From contig NZ_AMDP01000024.1 in NCBI RefSeq assembly GCF_028128615.1, positions 1 through 64,000 of the forward strand: DNA of 64,000 nucleotides. The letters are read 5' to 3'. A program made the translations under genes and the position numbers. This DNA comes from Enterococcus sp. 5H (GTDB lineage: Bacteria; Bacillota; Bacilli; Lactobacillales; Enterococcaceae). Positions 43,748-56,406 of the stretch are shown in pieces. Under the pieces are notes generated by a model. That model worked only from the letters and a program-made list of their open reading frames with translations. It had not been told where the DNA came from and made no database searches. Position 1 is the stretch's first letter. Each line of letters starts with the position of its first letter.

Positions 43748-45277
43748 TTATTCCAAATCTAATCGTAACTTAGCCAACTGGTGATAGCTAGCTGCTATTT
43801 GTTGTTGAGTATTCAAATAAAGTGGATAAATTTGTTGGTATAATCGCTGATTTTCTATTGTAGGATCGACCACTTCACTGATTTTTACCAAATGACTAGC
43901 TGCATCTAAGTCTGAAATTATTCCTAAGCTTTTCCAACCCAGCAAAACAGCTCCTAACGCTGAAGCCTCCACGCTTTCAGTAAATGAGAGCTTTAGACCT
44001 AAGACATCCGCCATTACTTCTTTAAAAACAGCCGACTCAGCAAAGCCACCTGTTGCTCGAACTTCTTTGACATTGCCACCTAATTCCTCTAGCTCAATTA
44101 AAACACGTTTTAAATTCAAACAAATTCCTTCAATCACCGCACGCATCATCATTCGGTCATCATGATGCCTTTTTAAGCCAATAAAGCTTCCAGTTGCTTC
44201 TGCATCCCATAATGGTGCTCTTTCCCCTAATAAATACGGATGAAATAATACACCTTTAGAACCAACAGAGGTTTCCTTTACAACTTCCATTACTGCATCA
44301 TAAGGATTTTCTCCTGCTAAACGTGCTTCTCTTTGGACTTCCTTTAATAAATTTTCACAAGCCCAGTCAAAAATACCTGCACCATTACTAGTAGCTCCGC
44401 CAATCACCCAGTGATTTTCATCTAATACGCAGCAAAATGTTTCTCCATGTGGATGTATCCTAGGATTATCTACTATATAACGCAATGCGCCACTCGTTCC
44501 TACAGTTAAGGTAGCCGTTCCTTCCGTTAATGCACCTAATCCTAAATTAGACAACGGACCATCTGCCCCACCAAGGATAAAAATCGTATCTGCTGATAAC
44601 CCCAATTGTTCTTGCCACTCTTTTGCCAGTCCAGTTACTTGATGAGTTGATGTAACTAATTGAGGCAGCTGGTCACTTGTAATCCCAACTTCTACTAATG
44701 CCTGTTGGTCCCAATCTAGTTCATGTATATTCAAAAAACCAGTTCCTGATGCTGTACTGATATCTGTCACGTATAGATTAAAAAATCGATAAAAAATGTA
44801 TTCTTTCATTCCGACAAATTTAGCTGCTTGCTTGTAGATTTCTGGTGACTCCTCTTTTATCCACCTAATTTTTTGAAAAGGCGTCATTGGGTGCATTGGC
44901 ATGCCAGTATTTTGATAAAGCGTTTGGCCTAATGCAGTATCTTTTAGTTCTTCTGCAAATTTTTCCGCACGATTATCTGCCCAGGTAATAACTCTCGTCA
45001 ATGGTTGATTTTGTTTGTCCATCACAATTAATCCGTGCATTGCCGTAGAAAACGACACTAGTGAAATCTCGCACGGTTGAACAGTTCCCACGACTTTTTT
45101 AATACATGTAACAACTGCTTGAAAAATCTGTTCAATATTTTGTTCTGCCATTCCTTCTGTTTCTTGAATCAAAGGATAACGAACGTAAAATGACGTACGC
45201 ACAGTTCCATCCTCATTAAATCCAACAGCTTTAGTTTGAGTTGTACCAATGTCTACTCCAATCGCTATTTTCTCCAT
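43748..45277 (-). CDS. gntK: Gluconokinase, FGGY family
   Basis: A 509-residue sugar kinase. Landmarks: IGVDIGTTQTKAVGF (phosphate 1 loop), FSTAMHGLIVMD, ITWADNRAEKFAEEL, GGADGPLSNLGLGAL, TVGTSGALRYI, HPYLLGERAPLWDAEATGSF and RATGGFAESAVFKEVMADV. These, especially the TWADNRA and ERAPLWD strings, match gluconokinase among FGGY kinases. It would feed gluconate into the pentose phosphate pathway. No gluconate permease or GntR regulator is adjacent, which leaves some doubt about the exact sugar. Confidence 0.85.
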   Translation of the reverse strand: MEKIAIGVDIGTTQTKAVGFNEDGTVRTSFYVRYPLIQETEGMAEQNIEQIFQAVVTCIKKVVGTVQPCEISLVSFSTAMHGLIVMDKQNQPLTRVITWADNRAEKFAEELKDTALGQTLYQNTGMPMHPMTPFQKIRWIKEESPEIYKQAAKFVGMKEYIFYRFFNLYVTDISTASGTGFLNIHELDWDQQALVEVGITSDQLPQLVTSTHQVTGLAKEWQEQLGLSADTIFILGGADGPLSNLGLGALTEGTATLTVGTSGALRYIVDNPRIHPHGETFCCVLDENHWVIGGATSNGAGIFDWACENLLKEVQREARLAGENPYDAVMEVVKETSVGSKGVLFHPYLLGERAPLWDAEATGSFIGLKRHHDDRMMMRAVIEGICLNLKRVLIELEELGGNVKEVRATGGFAESAVFKEVMADVLGLKLSFTESVEASALGAVLLGWKSLGIISDLDAASHLVKISEVVDPTIENQRLYQQIYPLYLNTQQQIAASYHQLAKLRLDLE

Positions 45278-45380
45278 TAGATCGCCTCATTTCTCACTTC
45301 CATTATTCCTAATAAAAAAATATTTGTCTAGTTGAAAAAGTGTTTTTTTTGCGTATTCTTTTTTTGAAAGGAGAATTTCT

Positions 45381-46064
45381 ATGTTAATTGTTTATTTTAT
45401 CTTTGGTTGTATTCTCGGGTCATTTCTTTGTCTAGTTGCAGAAAGAGTCCCAGCAAAAAAATCTATAATCATACCTGGTTCCCATTGTGCTTTTTGCCAA
45501 ACAAAATTAAAAGTATTTGAGCTTATTCCACTCATATCCATTTTATTACTGCGATTTCGTTGTCGCTATTGCCAGCATCGTTTGCCTATAACCTATTTTT
45601 TGAGCGAACTGTATTGTGGAATGTTATGTGTACTAGTTTTTCAAAATACACAGCCGCTTTATTCATTCAGCATCTTAGCTATGGCATTTCTATTGTCCTT
45701 AACTGATATTTTTTATTTAATTGTTGAACCGAGATTATTTTATCCGTTAGGAATTATATTATGTATTGAACACATTATTTTAGCTTTACCAATTCACTTT
45801 TTCACTTGTTTTATTGTCTTCCTATGCCTAATTATTTTGAATTACCTAGTGCCAGATTCTGTCGGTGGGGGGGATATCTTTTTATTAACACTTTGGGGCG
45901 CCCTTTTAGGTAGTCAAGCCCTGATACTTTTATTGTTTGTTGCCAGTGGTAGCGGATTGTGTTTCTTTTTATTTTATCGCTTTATTTTAAAACAAGAACT
46001 TCAACAACTGCCATTTGTTCCATTTTTAAGTTTTGGATTGCTTTTTGTTTTGTTACTTAAATAG
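45381..46064 (+). CDS. comC: Prepilin leader peptidase
   Basis: A 227-residue integral membrane aspartic protease. Landmarks: FGCILGSFLCLVAERVP, two CxxC pairs (CAFC and CRYC) in the first cytoplasmic loop, Asp in LLSLTDIFYL and the second catalytic Asp in VGGGDIFLL. It should cleave type IV prepilin-like competence pseudopilins (ComGC family). Like other Firmicute forms it lacks clear long methyltransferase insertions. The com pilin genes are not in this window. Confidence 0.88.
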   Translation: MLIVYFIFGCILGSFLCLVAERVPAKKSIIIPGSHCAFCQTKLKVFELIPLISILLLRFRCRYCQHRLPITYFLSELYCGMLCVLVFQNTQPLYSFSILAMAFLLSLTDIFYLIVEPRLFYPLGIILCIEHIILALPIHFFTCFIVFLCLIILNYLVPDSVGGGDIFLLTLWGALLGSQALILLLFVASGSGLCFFLFYRFILKQELQQLPFVPFLSFGLLFVLLLK

Positions 46065-46105
46065 ATAGACAGAAGTATATTCTACTCCTGCCTATAGTCT
46101 AATCA

Positions 46106-46639
46106 TTATTTTTCTTTCCAATTTTTACGGATAAAGCCGGCTCTTCCAGAGCCTTCTCTGTAGAGGTTGTAGTGAACACTATGTTTTTTATAATAATCCT
46201 GATGGTAATCTTCTGCTGGATAAAAAGTTTGTGCTGGTTCAATTTTTGTAACAATCGGTTGGGTAAAACGCCCACTGGCTTGTAGATCCTCTTTAGATTG
46301 TTCTGCAATTTCTTTTTGGGCTTCATTTGAATAAAAAATAACTGGACGATACGAATCACCACGATCTGCAAATTGACCTAAAGCATCAGTCGGATCTGTT
46401 TGCTGCCAATAAGTTTCTACTAGTTTTTTATAGGAAATCACGCTCGGATCAAAAGTAATTTCAACAGCTTCTGTATGTCCTGTAGTTCCTGTCGTAACCT
46501 GTGCGTAGGTTGGGTTTTCCACATGCCCGCCAGTATATCCTGATATAACAGAAATAATCCCCGGTTGACTATCGAATGGTTTGACCATACACCAAAAACA
46601 GCCGCCAGCAAAGATAGCTTTTTCATATTGATGTTCCAT
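46106..46639 (-). CDS. msrA: Peptide methionine sulfoxide reductase A
   Basis: 177 residues. The catalytic Cys is in [16 protein letters not shown], followed by [26 protein letters not shown], and [22 protein letters not shown]. It reduces the S-epimer of methionine sulfoxide. The single CxxC-like pair at the active site (CFWC) is seen in many Firmicute MsrA. No msrB is fused or adjacent. Confidence 0.95.
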   Translation of the reverse strand: MEHQYEKAIFAGGCFWCMVKPFDSQPGIISVISGYTGGHVENPTYAQVTTGTTGHTEAVEITFDPSVISYKKLVETYWQQTDPTDALGQFADRGDSYRPVIFYSNEAQKEIAEQSKEDLQASGRFTQPIVTKIEPAQTFYPAEDYHQDYYKKHSVHYNLYREGSGRAGFIRKNWKEK

Positions 46640-46765
46640 TTGTCTTTCACCTCTTCTTTTTCTCTATCATAAATCGGAAGAAAAAATAATGATATTGATT
46701 TGCTTAGAAGTTATTGACATGGGATGGATCCCACATGTTATGGTAAGAAAAAGAAAGGACTGTGA

Positions 46766-47491
<726 letters not shown>

Positions 47492-47503
47492 TCGTCAGAA
47501 GAG

Positions 47504-47541
47504 AAAAAAACCTTGGAATCAAGCTGATTCCAAGGTTTTTT
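47504..47541. terminator. Bidirectional terminator after rpoC and the NagB-like gene
   Basis: AAAAAACCTTGGAATC pairs with GATTCCAAGGTTTTTT around a 5-base loop between two convergent genes. Confidence 0.9.
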
Positions 47542-47542
47542 C

Positions 47543-50500
47543 TTATTTATTTAACTCATTCAACGCATCTTCAGCAGCCATTTGTGCTTCAATATCAGAG
47601 ATACTGTAGACATTTTCGCTAGCTACGCCGACTTCTTTTGGTTCCATGTTACGGTAACGAGCCATACCAGTACCAGCTGGAATGATCTTACCAATGATAA
47701 CATTCTCTTTCAAACCAAGTAATGGATCTTTTTTACCGCGAATTGCAGCATCGGTTAACACACGAGTTGTTTCTTGGAATGACGCAGCGGATAAGAAACT
47801 ATTCGTTTCTAATGATGCTTTAGTGATTCCTAGTAATACTGGACGGCTTGTTGCAGGAACGCCACCAGCTACTAATGTGTCGTAGTTACGATCTTTAAAT
47901 TCTGCGATATCTAATAATGTTCCTGGTAAGATTTCAGTATCACCTGGATCCATAACGCGAACTTTACGAAGCATTTGGCGAACCATTACTTCGATATGTT
48001 TATCTCCGATTTCCACCCCTTGCATACGGTACACGCGTTGTACTTCACGCAATAGGTAGTTTTCAACTGATAATACATCACGAACTTGTAGTAATTGTTT
48101 CGGATCAATTGAACCTTCTGTTAGAGGCTCGCCACGATGAATTGTATCGCCTTCTGCGACTTTCATACGTGCTGTATAAGGTACTGTATACGTACGAGTA
48201 TCAGTTTTCCCTTTGATTGTTACTTCTTTTTGACGCGTTGCAGGATCTTCAAAGATATCGATGACTTCACCAGTTACCTCTGTGATTACTGCTTGCCCTT
48301 TCGGATTACGTGCTTCAAAAATTTCTTGAACACGAGGAAGACCTTGAGTGATATCGTCTCCGGCAACCCCACCTGTATGGAACGTACGCATAGTCAACTG
48401 AGTACCAGGCTCACCGATTGATTGAGCAGCAATTGTACCAACTGCCTCACCAACTTCAACACCTGAACCGGTAGCCAAGTTACGGCCATAACAATGTTTA
48501 CATACACCATGTTTTGTATTACATGTAAATACAGAACGAATTGTTACTGTTTCGATACCGGCATCAATGATTTCTTTAGCAAGATCTTCAGAGATTAATT
48601 GATCTTCACCCACGATTACTTTACCAGTTTCTGGATGGATAACTGATTTACGTGTATAACGTCCTAGTAAACGTTCTTCTAAAGGTTCGATGATTTCATT
48701 ACCTTCACGAATTGATTTAATTTCAAGACCGCGGTCAGTTCCACAATCGTCTTCACGAATGATAACATCTTGTGCTACGTCAACTAAACGACGAGTCAAG
48801 TAACCTGAATCGGCTGTCTTCAAGGCTGTATCGGTCATACCTTTACGAGCTCCATGGGTAGAGATAAACATTTCCAAGACAGAAAGTCCTTCACGGAAGT
48901 TAGAGATGATCGGTAATTCCATGATACGTCCATTCGGAGCGGCCATTAATCCACGCATACCAGCAAGCTGAGTAAAGTTAGAGATGTTACCACGGGCACC
49001 TGAATCTGACATCATGAAGATTGGATTTTTTGCATCCATACTTTCGATCAGTTTTTGTTGGATTTCATCTTTAGCTGTATTCCAAACACCAATAACACGT
49101 TCATAACGTTCGTCATCTGTAATCAGACCACGACGGAATTGTTTCGTGATGTTTTCTACTTGTTTATGGGCGCTATCAATGATTTCTTGTTTTTCATGTA
49201 AAACCATGATATCAGCAATTCCCACTGTCATACCAGCATAAGTTGAGTGTTTATAACCCAAGTCTTTCATACGGTCAAGCATTTTAGAAGTTTCAGTGAT
49301 ATGGAATCTCTTGAATACTTCAGCAATGATATTTCCAAGATTTTTCTTCTTGAATGGTAAAACAAGTTCTTGAGCTTTAATATGCTCTGGAATATCTGTC
49401 CCAGCTTCTACAAAATATTTATCCGGCGTTTGCACAGTTAAGTTGTAGTCAGTTGGTTCATTCAAGTAAGGGAACTCTACTGGCATGATTTCGTTAAAGA
49501 TAATCTTACCAACAGTTGTCACTAAGATGCGTTCTTTTTGCCAATCTGTAAATGGTTTATCTCCAAGTAATGTTGTTTGAACACCGATACGAGAATGCAG
49601 ATGGACATAGCCATTACGCCATGCTAATACAGCTTCATTCATATCACGGAAGATCATACCTTCGCCTTCGCGATCGTCTTCTTCCATAGTCAAGTAATAG
49701 TTACCTAAGACCATATCCTGAGAAGGAGTTACAACTGGTTTACCATCTTTAGGGTTCAAGATATTTTGAGCAGCTAACATTAGCATACGTGCTTCTGCTT
49801 GTGCTTCTTCATTTAATGGAACGTGAACGGCCATTTGGTCCCCATCGAAATCGGCATTGTACGCTTCACACACTAATGGGTGAAGACGAATTGCGCGACC
49901 TTCAACTAAGACAGGTTCAAAGGCTTGGATACCAAGTCTATGAAGCGTAGGTGCCCGGTTAAGTAAAACTGGGTGTTCTTGAATAACTTCTTCCAGAATA
50001 TCCCATACTTCATCTTCTTGACGTTCAATTTTACGTTTTGCGTTTTTAATATTTGTGGCAATTTCACGTTGAACTAATTCACGCATTACAAATGGTTTAA
50101 ATAATTCAATCGCCATTTCTTTTGGAAGTCCACATTGGTACATCTTCAAGTTAGGTCCAACGACGATAACTGAACGACCAGAGTAGTCTACACGTTTACC
50201 CAGTAAGTTTTGACGGAAACGACCTTGTTTCCCTTTCAGCATATGAGAAAGAGATTTCAATGGACGATTACCTGGACCTGTAACAGGACGGCCACGACGA
50301 CCATTATCAATCAATGCATCTACTGCTTCTTGCAGCATACGTTTTTCATTTTGCACAATAATGTTTGGTGCATTTAAGTCTAATAGGCGTTTCAAACGAT
50401 TGTTACGGTTGATTACACGACGGTATAGATCGTTTAAATCAGATGTCGCAAAACGTCCACCTTCCAATTGAACCATCGGACGTAAATCTGGTGGAATAAC

Positions 50501-51196
50501 TGGAATAACATCCATAACCATCCAGCTTGGTAAGTTTCCTGAAGCACGGAAGGCTTCTAAAATATCCAAACGGCGGATTGCACGGGTTCTTTTTTGACCT
50601 TGAGCTGATTTCAACTCTTCTTTAAGTTGAACAACTTCGCCATCTAAGTCAACGTTATCTAATAATTGTTTTACAGCTTCTGCACCCATTGCCGCAGTAA
50701 AGCCTTGACCATATTGATCACGTTTATCGCGATATTCGCGCTCTGTTAATAATTGTTTTTTCTCTAAAGAAGTATCACCAGCATCAATTACTACATAAGA
50801 TGCAAAGTAGATGATTTCTTCTAACGCACGAGGACTCATGTCCAATACAAGTCCCATACGAGATGGAATACCTTTGAAGTACCAGATATGTGAAACTGGC
50901 GCTGCTAACTCAATATGTCCCATACGTTCACGACGAACTTTAGAACGAGTCACTTCTACACCACAACGGTCACAAACGATACCTTTATAACGAATACGTT
51001 TATATTTTCCACAAGCACATTCCCAGTCTTTAGTTGGGCCGAAAATGCGTTCACAGAATAAACCTTCACGTTCAGGTTTTAGCGTACGATAGTTAATCGT
51101 TTCAGGTTTTTTTACTTCACCGTAAGACCAGCTTCTGATCTTTTCTGGAGAAGCCAAACCTATTTGCATACTTTCGAATTTATTTACATCGATCAA
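47543..51196 (-). CDS. rpoC: RNA polymerase beta' subunit
   Basis: 1217 residues, full length. First zinc site [20 protein letters not shown] (residues about 60-80), the catalytic magnesium triad in [13 protein letters not shown], bridge-helix and trigger-loop regions ([47 protein letters not shown]), and the second zinc cluster with CGTDRG and [11 protein letters not shown]. Start ATG follows GGAGGGA. A 162-bp spacer separates it from rpoB. Confidence 0.99.
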   Translation of the reverse strand: MIDVNKFESMQIGLASPEKIRSWSYGEVKKPETINYRTLKPEREGLFCERIFGPTKDWECACGKYKRIRYKGIVCDRCGVEVTRSKVRRERMGHIELAAPVSHIWYFKGIPSRMGLVLDMSPRALEEIIYFASYVVIDAGDTSLEKKQLLTEREYRDKRDQYGQGFTAAMGAEAVKQLLDNVDLDGEVVQLKEELKSAQGQKRTRAIRRLDILEAFRASGNLPSWMVMDVIPVIPPDLRPMVQLEGGRFATSDLNDLYRRVINRNNRLKRLLDLNAPNIIVQNEKRMLQEAVDALIDNGRRGRPVTGPGNRPLKSLSHMLKGKQGRFRQNLLGKRVDYSGRSVIVVGPNLKMYQCGLPKEMAIELFKPFVMRELVQREIATNIKNAKRKIERQEDEVWDILEEVIQEHPVLLNRAPTLHRLGIQAFEPVLVEGRAIRLHPLVCEAYNADFDGDQMAVHVPLNEEAQAEARMLMLAAQNILNPKDGKPVVTPSQDMVLGNYYLTMEEDDREGEGMIFRDMNEAVLAWRNGYVHLHSRIGVQTTLLGDKPFTDWQKERILVTTVGKIIFNEIMPVEFPYLNEPTDYNLTVQTPDKYFVEAGTDIPEHIKAQELVLPFKKKNLGNIIAEVFKRFHITETSKMLDRMKDLGYKHSTYAGMTVGIADIMVLHEKQEIIDSAHKQVENITKQFRRGLITDDERYERVIGVWNTAKDEIQQKLIESMDAKNPIFMMSDSGARGNISNFTQLAGMRGLMAAPNGRIMELPIISNFREGLSVLEMFISTHGARKGMTDTALKTADSGYLTRRLVDVAQDVIIREDDCGTDRGLEIKSIREGNEIIEPLEERLLGRYTRKSVIHPETGKVIVGEDQLISEDLAKEIIDAGIETVTIRSVFTCNTKHGVCKHCYGRNLATGSGVEVGEAVGTIAAQSIGEPGTQLTMRTFHTGGVAGDDITQGLPRVQEIFEARNPKGQAVITEVTGEVIDIFEDPATRQKEVTIKGKTDTRTYTVPYTARMKVAEGDTIHRGEPLTEGSIDPKQLLQVRDVLSVENYLLREVQRVYRMQGVEIGDKHIEVMVRQMLRKVRVMDPGDTEILPGTLLDIAEFKDRNYDTLVAGGVPATSRPVLLGITKASLETNSFLSAASFQETTRVLTDAAIRGKKDPLLGLKENVIIGKIIPAGTGMARYRNMEPKEVGVASENVYSISDIEAQMAAEDALNELNK

Positions 51197-51358
51197 AAGG
51201 GATTCCCTCCATTCAATTAGTTAGAAAAGCTGAGTGAGCTATTCACCGCGGTTCAGAAAGGTTGGAACAGAAGTCTACTCTTAAAATGAGTCACTTCCAG
51301 ATCCAGACCTCTTTGAACGAACGGATTTCATTGGCACTTTATACAAAATGTAATACAA

Positions 51359-54300
51359 TTAGTCTTTTGTATCTTCAGCAGTTTCTATTTCTTGTTCAAG
51401 CACTGCATCAGCTGCTTCTTTTGCTTCCGCTGCTTCTTTTTCTAATTGTTTCGCTGATTGTTGTTCTGCGAATTTTGTTAGGGCATCAACGGTGATCAAG
51501 TCATCATCATCATCGTCCATGTCACGCAATTCGATTTCTTCTTCTTCGATATCTAATACACGCATATCTAATCCCAGTGATTGTAATTCTTTTACCAATA
51601 CGCGGAATGATTCCGGTACACCTGGTTTTGGAATTGGCTCACCTTTAACGATGGCTTCGTATGTTTTCACACGACCAACAACGTCATCAGATTTGTACGT
51701 TAAGATTTCTTGTAATGTGTAAGCAGCACCATATGCTTCCAGCGCCCATACTTCCATTTCCCCAAAACGTTGTCCACCAAATTGAGCTTTACCTCCAAGT
51801 GGTTGTTGAGTAACAAGTGAGTATGGTCCAATAGAACGAGCATGCAATTTATCGTCAACCATGTGGGCAAGTTTGATCATATACATAACACCTACAGAAA
51901 TACGGTTATCGAAAGGTTCACCTGTACGTCCATCGTAAAGAACTGTTTTCGCATCACTAGCCATACCAGCTTCACGAACTGTTTCCCATACATCATCATC
52001 GTTGGCACCATCAAATACTGGTGTTGCAATGTGGATACCTAACTGACGAGCAGCCATACCCAAGTGCAATTCTAGTACTTGTCCGATATTCATACGTGAT
52101 GGTACCCCTAATGGGTTCAACATGATATCGATTGGTGTTCCATCAGGTAAGAATGGCATATCTTCTTCCGGCATGATACGGGATACAACCCCTTTATTAC
52201 CATGACGTCCGGCCATTTTATCACCTTCGTTGATTTTACGTTTTTGAACGATATATACACGAACTAGCATGTTTACACCTGGAGATAATTCGTCTCCAGC
52301 TTCACGAGTAAAGATTTTCACATCATGAACAATCCCACCGCCGCCATGAGGCACACGTAGAGAAGTATCACGAACTTCGCGGGCTTTTTCACCAAAGATT
52401 GCATGTAGTAAACGTTCTTCAGCAGATAACTCAGTTACCCCTTTAGGCGTTACTTTACCTACTAATAGGTCACCATCTTTAACTTCAGCACCAATACGGA
52501 TAATTCCCATTTCGTCAAGATCTTTTAACGCATCTTCCCCGACGTTTGGAATTTCGCGAGTGATTTCTTCAGGTCCTAATTTTGTATCACGAGCTTCTGA
52601 TTCGTATTCTTCAATATGAATAGAAGTATAGACATCATCTTTAACCAAACGACGGCTCATGATGATCGCATCCTCGTAGTTATAACCTTCCCAAGTCATA
52701 AATCCGACAAGTACGTTTTGTCCTAAAGCCATTTCTCCTTCTTCCATAGAAGGTCCATCTGCTAAGGTATCGCCTTTTTCAACTTTTTCGCCTAAAAGAA
52801 CGATTGGACGTTGGTTGTAGCTTGTTCCTGAATTTGAACGACGGAATTTTGTTACCATATATTTATCTAACGCGCCATTGTCACGGCGAACACGTACTTC
52901 AGACGCATCCACATATTCAACGACACCATCGTGTTTACATAGTAAAGCGGCACCCGAGTCATGTGCTGATTTGTATTCCATACCAGTTCCCACAAGTGGT
53001 GAACGAGGTTGGATCAACGGTACTGCTTGACGCTGCATGTTGGCACCCATCAAGGCACGGTTGGAGTCATCGTTTTCCAAGAAAGGAATACATGCTGTCG
53101 CAACGGCAACTACCTGTTTAGGTGAAACATCCATGTAATCGACTCTATCGATAGTTACTTCAAGGTTTTCACTTTGTAGACGCGCCATTACTAATTCTTC
53201 AGCGAATGTGCCATCTTCATTTAAACGTGAGTTTGCTTGCGCTACGATATAGTGATCTTCCGTGTCAGCAGTTAAGTAATCTACTTGATCGGTTACTCGG
53301 CCAGTTGCACGGTCTACGCGACGATAAGGTGTTTCAATAAAACCAAATTTATTCACTTTGGCATAACTTGATAAACTATTGATTAGTCCGATATTTGGTC
53401 CCTCAGGTGTTTCAATCGGACACATACGGCCATAGTGGGAATAGTGAACGTCTCGAACTTCATAGCCGGCACGGTCACGAGTCAAACCACCAGGTCCTAA
53501 GGCAGATAGACGACGTTTGTGTGTCAATTCACCTAGAGGGTTTGTTTGATCCATGAACTGTGATAACTGAGAAGAACCAAAGAATTCTTTGATACTTGCA
53601 ACAACTGGACGAATATTAATCAATTGCTGTGGTGTCAAGGTTTCAGTATCTTGGATAGACATTCTTTCACGAACCACACGTTCCATACGAGCTAAACCAA
53701 TACGGAATTGATTTTGTAACAATTCACCGACTGAACGGATACGACGGTTTCCTAAGTGATCGATGTCATCTACGTTGCCGATATCTTCTTGTAAGTTAAA
53801 GAAATAACTCATTGAAGCTACGATATCTGCTGGACGAACTGTTTTCACACTTGTATCAGGGTAACCATTCCCAATAACGTTAACAAGACGTTCTGGATCT
53901 TTTGGAGAAAGCACTTTAATCACTTGAACGGTCATTGGTTCAGTAACTACTCCATCTTCGCTAGGATAATATGTTACGCTGTTCAAACCATTATCGATAT
54001 GTTCGCCTAAGGTTTCCATTACTTGGTGTGTCAGCACTGTTCCTTTTTCAACAAGGATTTCTCCTGTTTCAGAATCGATCAATGTTTCTCCTAAAGTTAG
54101 GTTTAATAGACGAGTTTTTAAATCTAATTTTTTGTTGACTTTGTAACGACCAACATTTGCTAGATCATAGCGTTTTGGATCAAAGAAACGAGCATTCAGC
54201 AAGTTACGAGAACTATCTGCTGTTTTGGGTTCGCCTGGGCGAAGACGCTCATAAATATCTTTTAAGCCTTCCTCTGTACGAGAGTCGCTAGCATTTTTGT

Positions 54301-54976
54301 GTAAATCTTTTTCGATTGTGTTACGTAAGCTTAAAGATTCACCGAAAATTTCAAAAATTGTATCGTCAGAGCCAAAACCTAAAGCACGAACTAATACAGT
54401 TAATGGAATTTTACGTGTACGGTCAATACGTACATAAGAAATATCTTTGGCATCTGTTTCCATTTCCAACCATGCACCACGGTTAGGGATAACAGTTGAG
54501 CCAAAACCTTCTTTACCATTTTTATCTACTTTTCCATGGAAATAAACACCTGGTGAACGAACCAACTGAGAAACGATAACACGTTCTGCTCCGTTGATAA
54601 TGAATGTTCCCATTTCAGTCATTAGAGGGAAATCACCGAAGAAAACTTCTTGTGATTTGATTTCTCCAGATTCACGGTTTGTCAATCGTAGAGTTACGTG
54701 TAACGGTGCAGAATAGTTTGCATCATGAGAGCGCGCTTCTTCTACCGTATACTTAGGTTCTTTTAATTCATAGTCCACAAATTCCAATGACAAATTCCCT
54801 TGGAAATCATCGATTGGTAAAATGTCTTCAAACATTTCTCTCAAGCCTTCATCTAAAAACCATTGGTAAGAGTCTGTTTGAATCTCGATCAAGTTGGGTA
54901 ATTCCAACACTTCACTGATCCGGGCGAAACTTCTACGTTCGCGGTGTTTTCCGTATTTTACTACGTGTCCAGCCAA
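51359..54976 (-). CDS. rpoB: RNA polymerase beta subunit
   Basis: 1205 residues. I set the start at the TTG at 54976 ([20 protein letters not shown]), 8 nt after GAGGAG; the GTG at 54985 overlaps the ribosome site. The rifampicin region reads [29 protein letters not shown], here quoted as SQLSQFMDQ and [10 protein letters not shown], with the usual Asp, His and Ser residues, so no classical rifampicin-resistance substitution is seen. The C-terminus carries an acidic run (RDMDDDDDD) and a Glu/Ala tail typical of enterococci. Transcribed with rpoC. Confidence 0.98.
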   Translation of the reverse strand: MAGHVVKYGKHRERRSFARISEVLELPNLIEIQTDSYQWFLDEGLREMFEDILPIDDFQGNLSLEFVDYELKEPKYTVEEARSHDANYSAPLHVTLRLTNRESGEIKSQEVFFGDFPLMTEMGTFIINGAERVIVSQLVRSPGVYFHGKVDKNGKEGFGSTVIPNRGAWLEMETDAKDISYVRIDRTRKIPLTVLVRALGFGSDDTIFEIFGESLSLRNTIEKDLHKNASDSRTEEGLKDIYERLRPGEPKTADSSRNLLNARFFDPKRYDLANVGRYKVNKKLDLKTRLLNLTLGETLIDSETGEILVEKGTVLTHQVMETLGEHIDNGLNSVTYYPSEDGVVTEPMTVQVIKVLSPKDPERLVNVIGNGYPDTSVKTVRPADIVASMSYFFNLQEDIGNVDDIDHLGNRRIRSVGELLQNQFRIGLARMERVVRERMSIQDTETLTPQQLINIRPVVASIKEFFGSSQLSQFMDQTNPLGELTHKRRLSALGPGGLTRDRAGYEVRDVHYSHYGRMCPIETPEGPNIGLINSLSSYAKVNKFGFIETPYRRVDRATGRVTDQVDYLTADTEDHYIVAQANSRLNEDGTFAEELVMARLQSENLEVTIDRVDYMDVSPKQVVAVATACIPFLENDDSNRALMGANMQRQAVPLIQPRSPLVGTGMEYKSAHDSGAALLCKHDGVVEYVDASEVRVRRDNGALDKYMVTKFRRSNSGTSYNQRPIVLLGEKVEKGDTLADGPSMEEGEMALGQNVLVGFMTWEGYNYEDAIIMSRRLVKDDVYTSIHIEEYESEARDTKLGPEEITREIPNVGEDALKDLDEMGIIRIGAEVKDGDLLVGKVTPKGVTELSAEERLLHAIFGEKAREVRDTSLRVPHGGGGIVHDVKIFTREAGDELSPGVNMLVRVYIVQKRKINEGDKMAGRHGNKGVVSRIMPEEDMPFLPDGTPIDIMLNPLGVPSRMNIGQVLELHLGMAARQLGIHIATPVFDGANDDDVWETVREAGMASDAKTVLYDGRTGEPFDNRISVGVMYMIKLAHMVDDKLHARSIGPYSLVTQQPLGGKAQFGGQRFGEMEVWALEAYGAAYTLQEILTYKSDDVVGRVKTYEAIVKGEPIPKPGVPESFRVLVKELQSLGLDMRVLDIEEEEIELRDMDDDDDDLITVDALTKFAEQQSAKQLEKEAAEAKEAADAVLEQEIETAEDTKD

Positions 54977-55221
54977 GCTCTTCACTCCTCTAATTAAAAG
55001 TCTATCAAAACACTAACCGAAAACATTTCATTAATATTACAAATATTAAATATTCGTAATATTGAGCATTTTTTGCAGTTTTTAGGCAAAAAAAAACCAA
55101 AAATAGAATGTGCTCTTGAAAATTTCTCGTGCGTTTCTACTTTTGTTTCCCTATTAAAAACCGGAACGGACAATATTTCGCTCCTGCTTCGTCATTTTTC
55201 AGATAGTTTTTGCATCTATAC

Positions 55222-55250
55222 ATTCTACTTCCTTCTATAGTAAAAGTCAA
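55222..55250 (-). promoter_or_regulatory. rpoBC promoter
   Basis: On the minus strand TTGACT (55250-55245), 17 bp, TAGAAT (55227-55222). Confidence 0.7.
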
Positions 55251-55294
55251 GGTATTTCCAGATTTTTCCATCTTGATGTATATCTCTTATTTAC

Positions 55295-55328
55295 CAAAAA
55301 AAAGACACCCAATAAAAATTGAATGTCT
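55295..55328 (-). terminator. Terminator after the 192-residue lipoprotein gene
   Basis: On the minus strand GAGACATTCAAT pairs with ATTGGGTGTC, followed by eight T. Confidence 0.75.
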
Positions 55329-55355
55329 CTTCATCTTTAGTTAATTAAGTTTGAT

Positions 55356-55934
55356 TTACTTAACTGTTACATCACCAGTAACTGAAGCATCATTTTCTTC
55401 TAATTTAGCAGAAGTTTTGTATTCTTCTTTTTCAAACGTTACGTTACCTTCTACTTTAGCGCCATCTAAAACAAAGCCATTAGCTTTAACTAAGATGTCA
55501 CCTTTAACTGTTCCGTGTACGATGTTGAAGTTTTCAGATTCAACAACTAATTCAGGAACTGTCATTGTGTATTCAGCAGTTACTTTACGATCTGAATCTT
55601 GTGAGTATAAAGCTAATTTTCTGTAGATATCGCCAGAAGATTCGCCTTTATCATGGAATTCACCCGCAACAGTTACATCTTTATCAAATGTTACGTCTGC
55701 TGTAGCTGCAATAATCCAGTTACCATCTTCTCCTAAAGCTTTTTCAAGAACTTCTGGTTTGTCGCTGATTGATGCTGAAGTTACAACATCTGTACTAGAG
55801 CTTGTTGAAGTTTCTTCTGTTTTGCTGCTTGATGATGAGCTGTCTTTTGAACTGCTGCTATCACTACTACATGCACCTAATGCCAACACTGCTACTGCTA
55901 AAGTTCCTACTGTAATTAATTTTTTTGAAATCAT
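55356..55934 (-). CDS. Ser-rich lipoprotein of unknown function
   Basis: A 192-residue lipoprotein: signal peptide with lipobox LGAC (Cys22), a Ser/Asp/Thr linker (23-52), then a beta-rich body. The end repeats short strand-turn units (VHGTVKGDILVKANGFVLDGAKVEGNVTF, quoted in part as VKGDILVKANG and VEGNVTFEKE) like the polymer-forming bactofilin-type or beta-solenoid folds. No catalytic motif is seen. The DNA is monocistronic, with GGGGG at the ribosome site and a terminator. Function unknown. Confidence 0.7.
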   Translation of the reverse strand: MISKKLITVGTLAVAVLALGACSSDSSSSKDSSSSSSKTEETSTSSSTDVVTSASISDKPEVLEKALGEDGNWIIAATADVTFDKDVTVAGEFHDKGESSGDIYRKLALYSQDSDRKVTAEYTMTVPELVVESENFNIVHGTVKGDILVKANGFVLDGAKVEGNVTFEKEEYKTSAKLEENDASVTGDVTVK

Positions 55935-56109
55935 TTGAATCCCCCTAATAAAATATAATTATTAATTCAACTTAGATTTTACCATGAATACAGTAAAATG
56001 CATAAAAATATCCCCTTGCTTCTATTAATTTATTAAATACTTATAGTTTCCCCTATCTATTTTTAAATAAAATAACAGTTCAAATTTTCAGAATATTTTA
56101 AATAATTAG

Positions 56110-56139
56110 TTGACAAATTTCTACTTTTTCCTTTATACT
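56110..56139 (+). promoter_or_regulatory. Strong promoter of the transporter leader
   Basis: TTGACA (56110-56115), 18 bp, TATACT (56134-56139), 30 bp before the leader ORF start. Confidence 0.8.
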
Positions 56140-56169
56140 GAACACAATTCAATTTGCGGAGGGATTTTT

Positions 56170-56226
56170 ATGAACTGCTTAATCAACCCACAACTGAATC
56201 ATTCTTACTTTAGCTATTTTAGATAG
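56170..56226 (+). CDS. 18-residue leader peptide
   Basis: ATG 56170 follows the excellent ribosome site GCGGAGGG (56156-56163) with 6-nt spacing and ends at TAG 56224. The peptide is MNCLINPQLNHSYFSYFR: four of its last seven residues are Tyr or Phe. It contains no Trp. It lies within the leader RNA between promoter and terminator-like hairpin, the layout of ribosome-mediated attenuation. The strong initiation signals make translation likely. Confidence 0.6.
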   Translation: MNCLINPQLNHSYFSYFR

Positions 56227-56227
56227 T

Positions 56228-56337
56228 TTTGTATTCATGCAAATCGTGGGTACAAACAGCAAAAACCTGTTTTTGTATCTATGATGGCTAGAGCATTTTG
56301 CACTGAACAAACAGCCACGTAGACATTCCTAAGTGGC
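56228..56337 (+). promoter_or_regulatory. Leader RNA with competing hairpins
   Basis: TACAAA at 56251-56256 can pair with TTTGTA at 56228-56233 or, as TACAAACAG, with CTGTTTTTGTA at 56267-56277. Further down CCACGTAG pairs with CTAAGTGG (56314-56337), and its left arm AGCCA can alternatively pair with TGGCT at 56285-56289. No T-box core sequence is present. Confidence 0.5.
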
Positions 56338-56370
56338 GAGTGAAGAAGTGTTTACCATACGACTTTTATC

Positions 56371-56406
56371 AATCCATTTAGGCTCAAATGTCTAAATGGA
56401 TTTTTT
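56371..56406 (+). terminator. Attenuator-type terminator before the transporter operon
   Basis: AATCCATTTAG at 56371-56381 pairs exactly with CTAAATGGATT at 56392-56402, followed by TTTT. It lies between the promoter and the first structural gene, so it must be read through for expression. Confidence 0.75.

Larger units (their letters stand above)
54977..55355. other. 379-bp rpoB leader and promoter region
   Basis: Contains the rpoB promoter at 55222-55250, a leader of roughly 240 nt, and the terminator of the upstream lipoprotein gene at 55295-55327. No gene seen; rplL is not upstream of rpoB here. Confidence 0.6.

Noticed and set aside
47682-53121. Plus-strand frames inside rpoC and rpoB
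   Set aside because: Antisense shadows of strongly conserved genes.
53560-53650. Rifampicin-resistance substitution in rpoB
   Set aside because: The residues at the usual positions (Asp in FMDQ, His in THKRR, Ser in RLSALG) are wild type.
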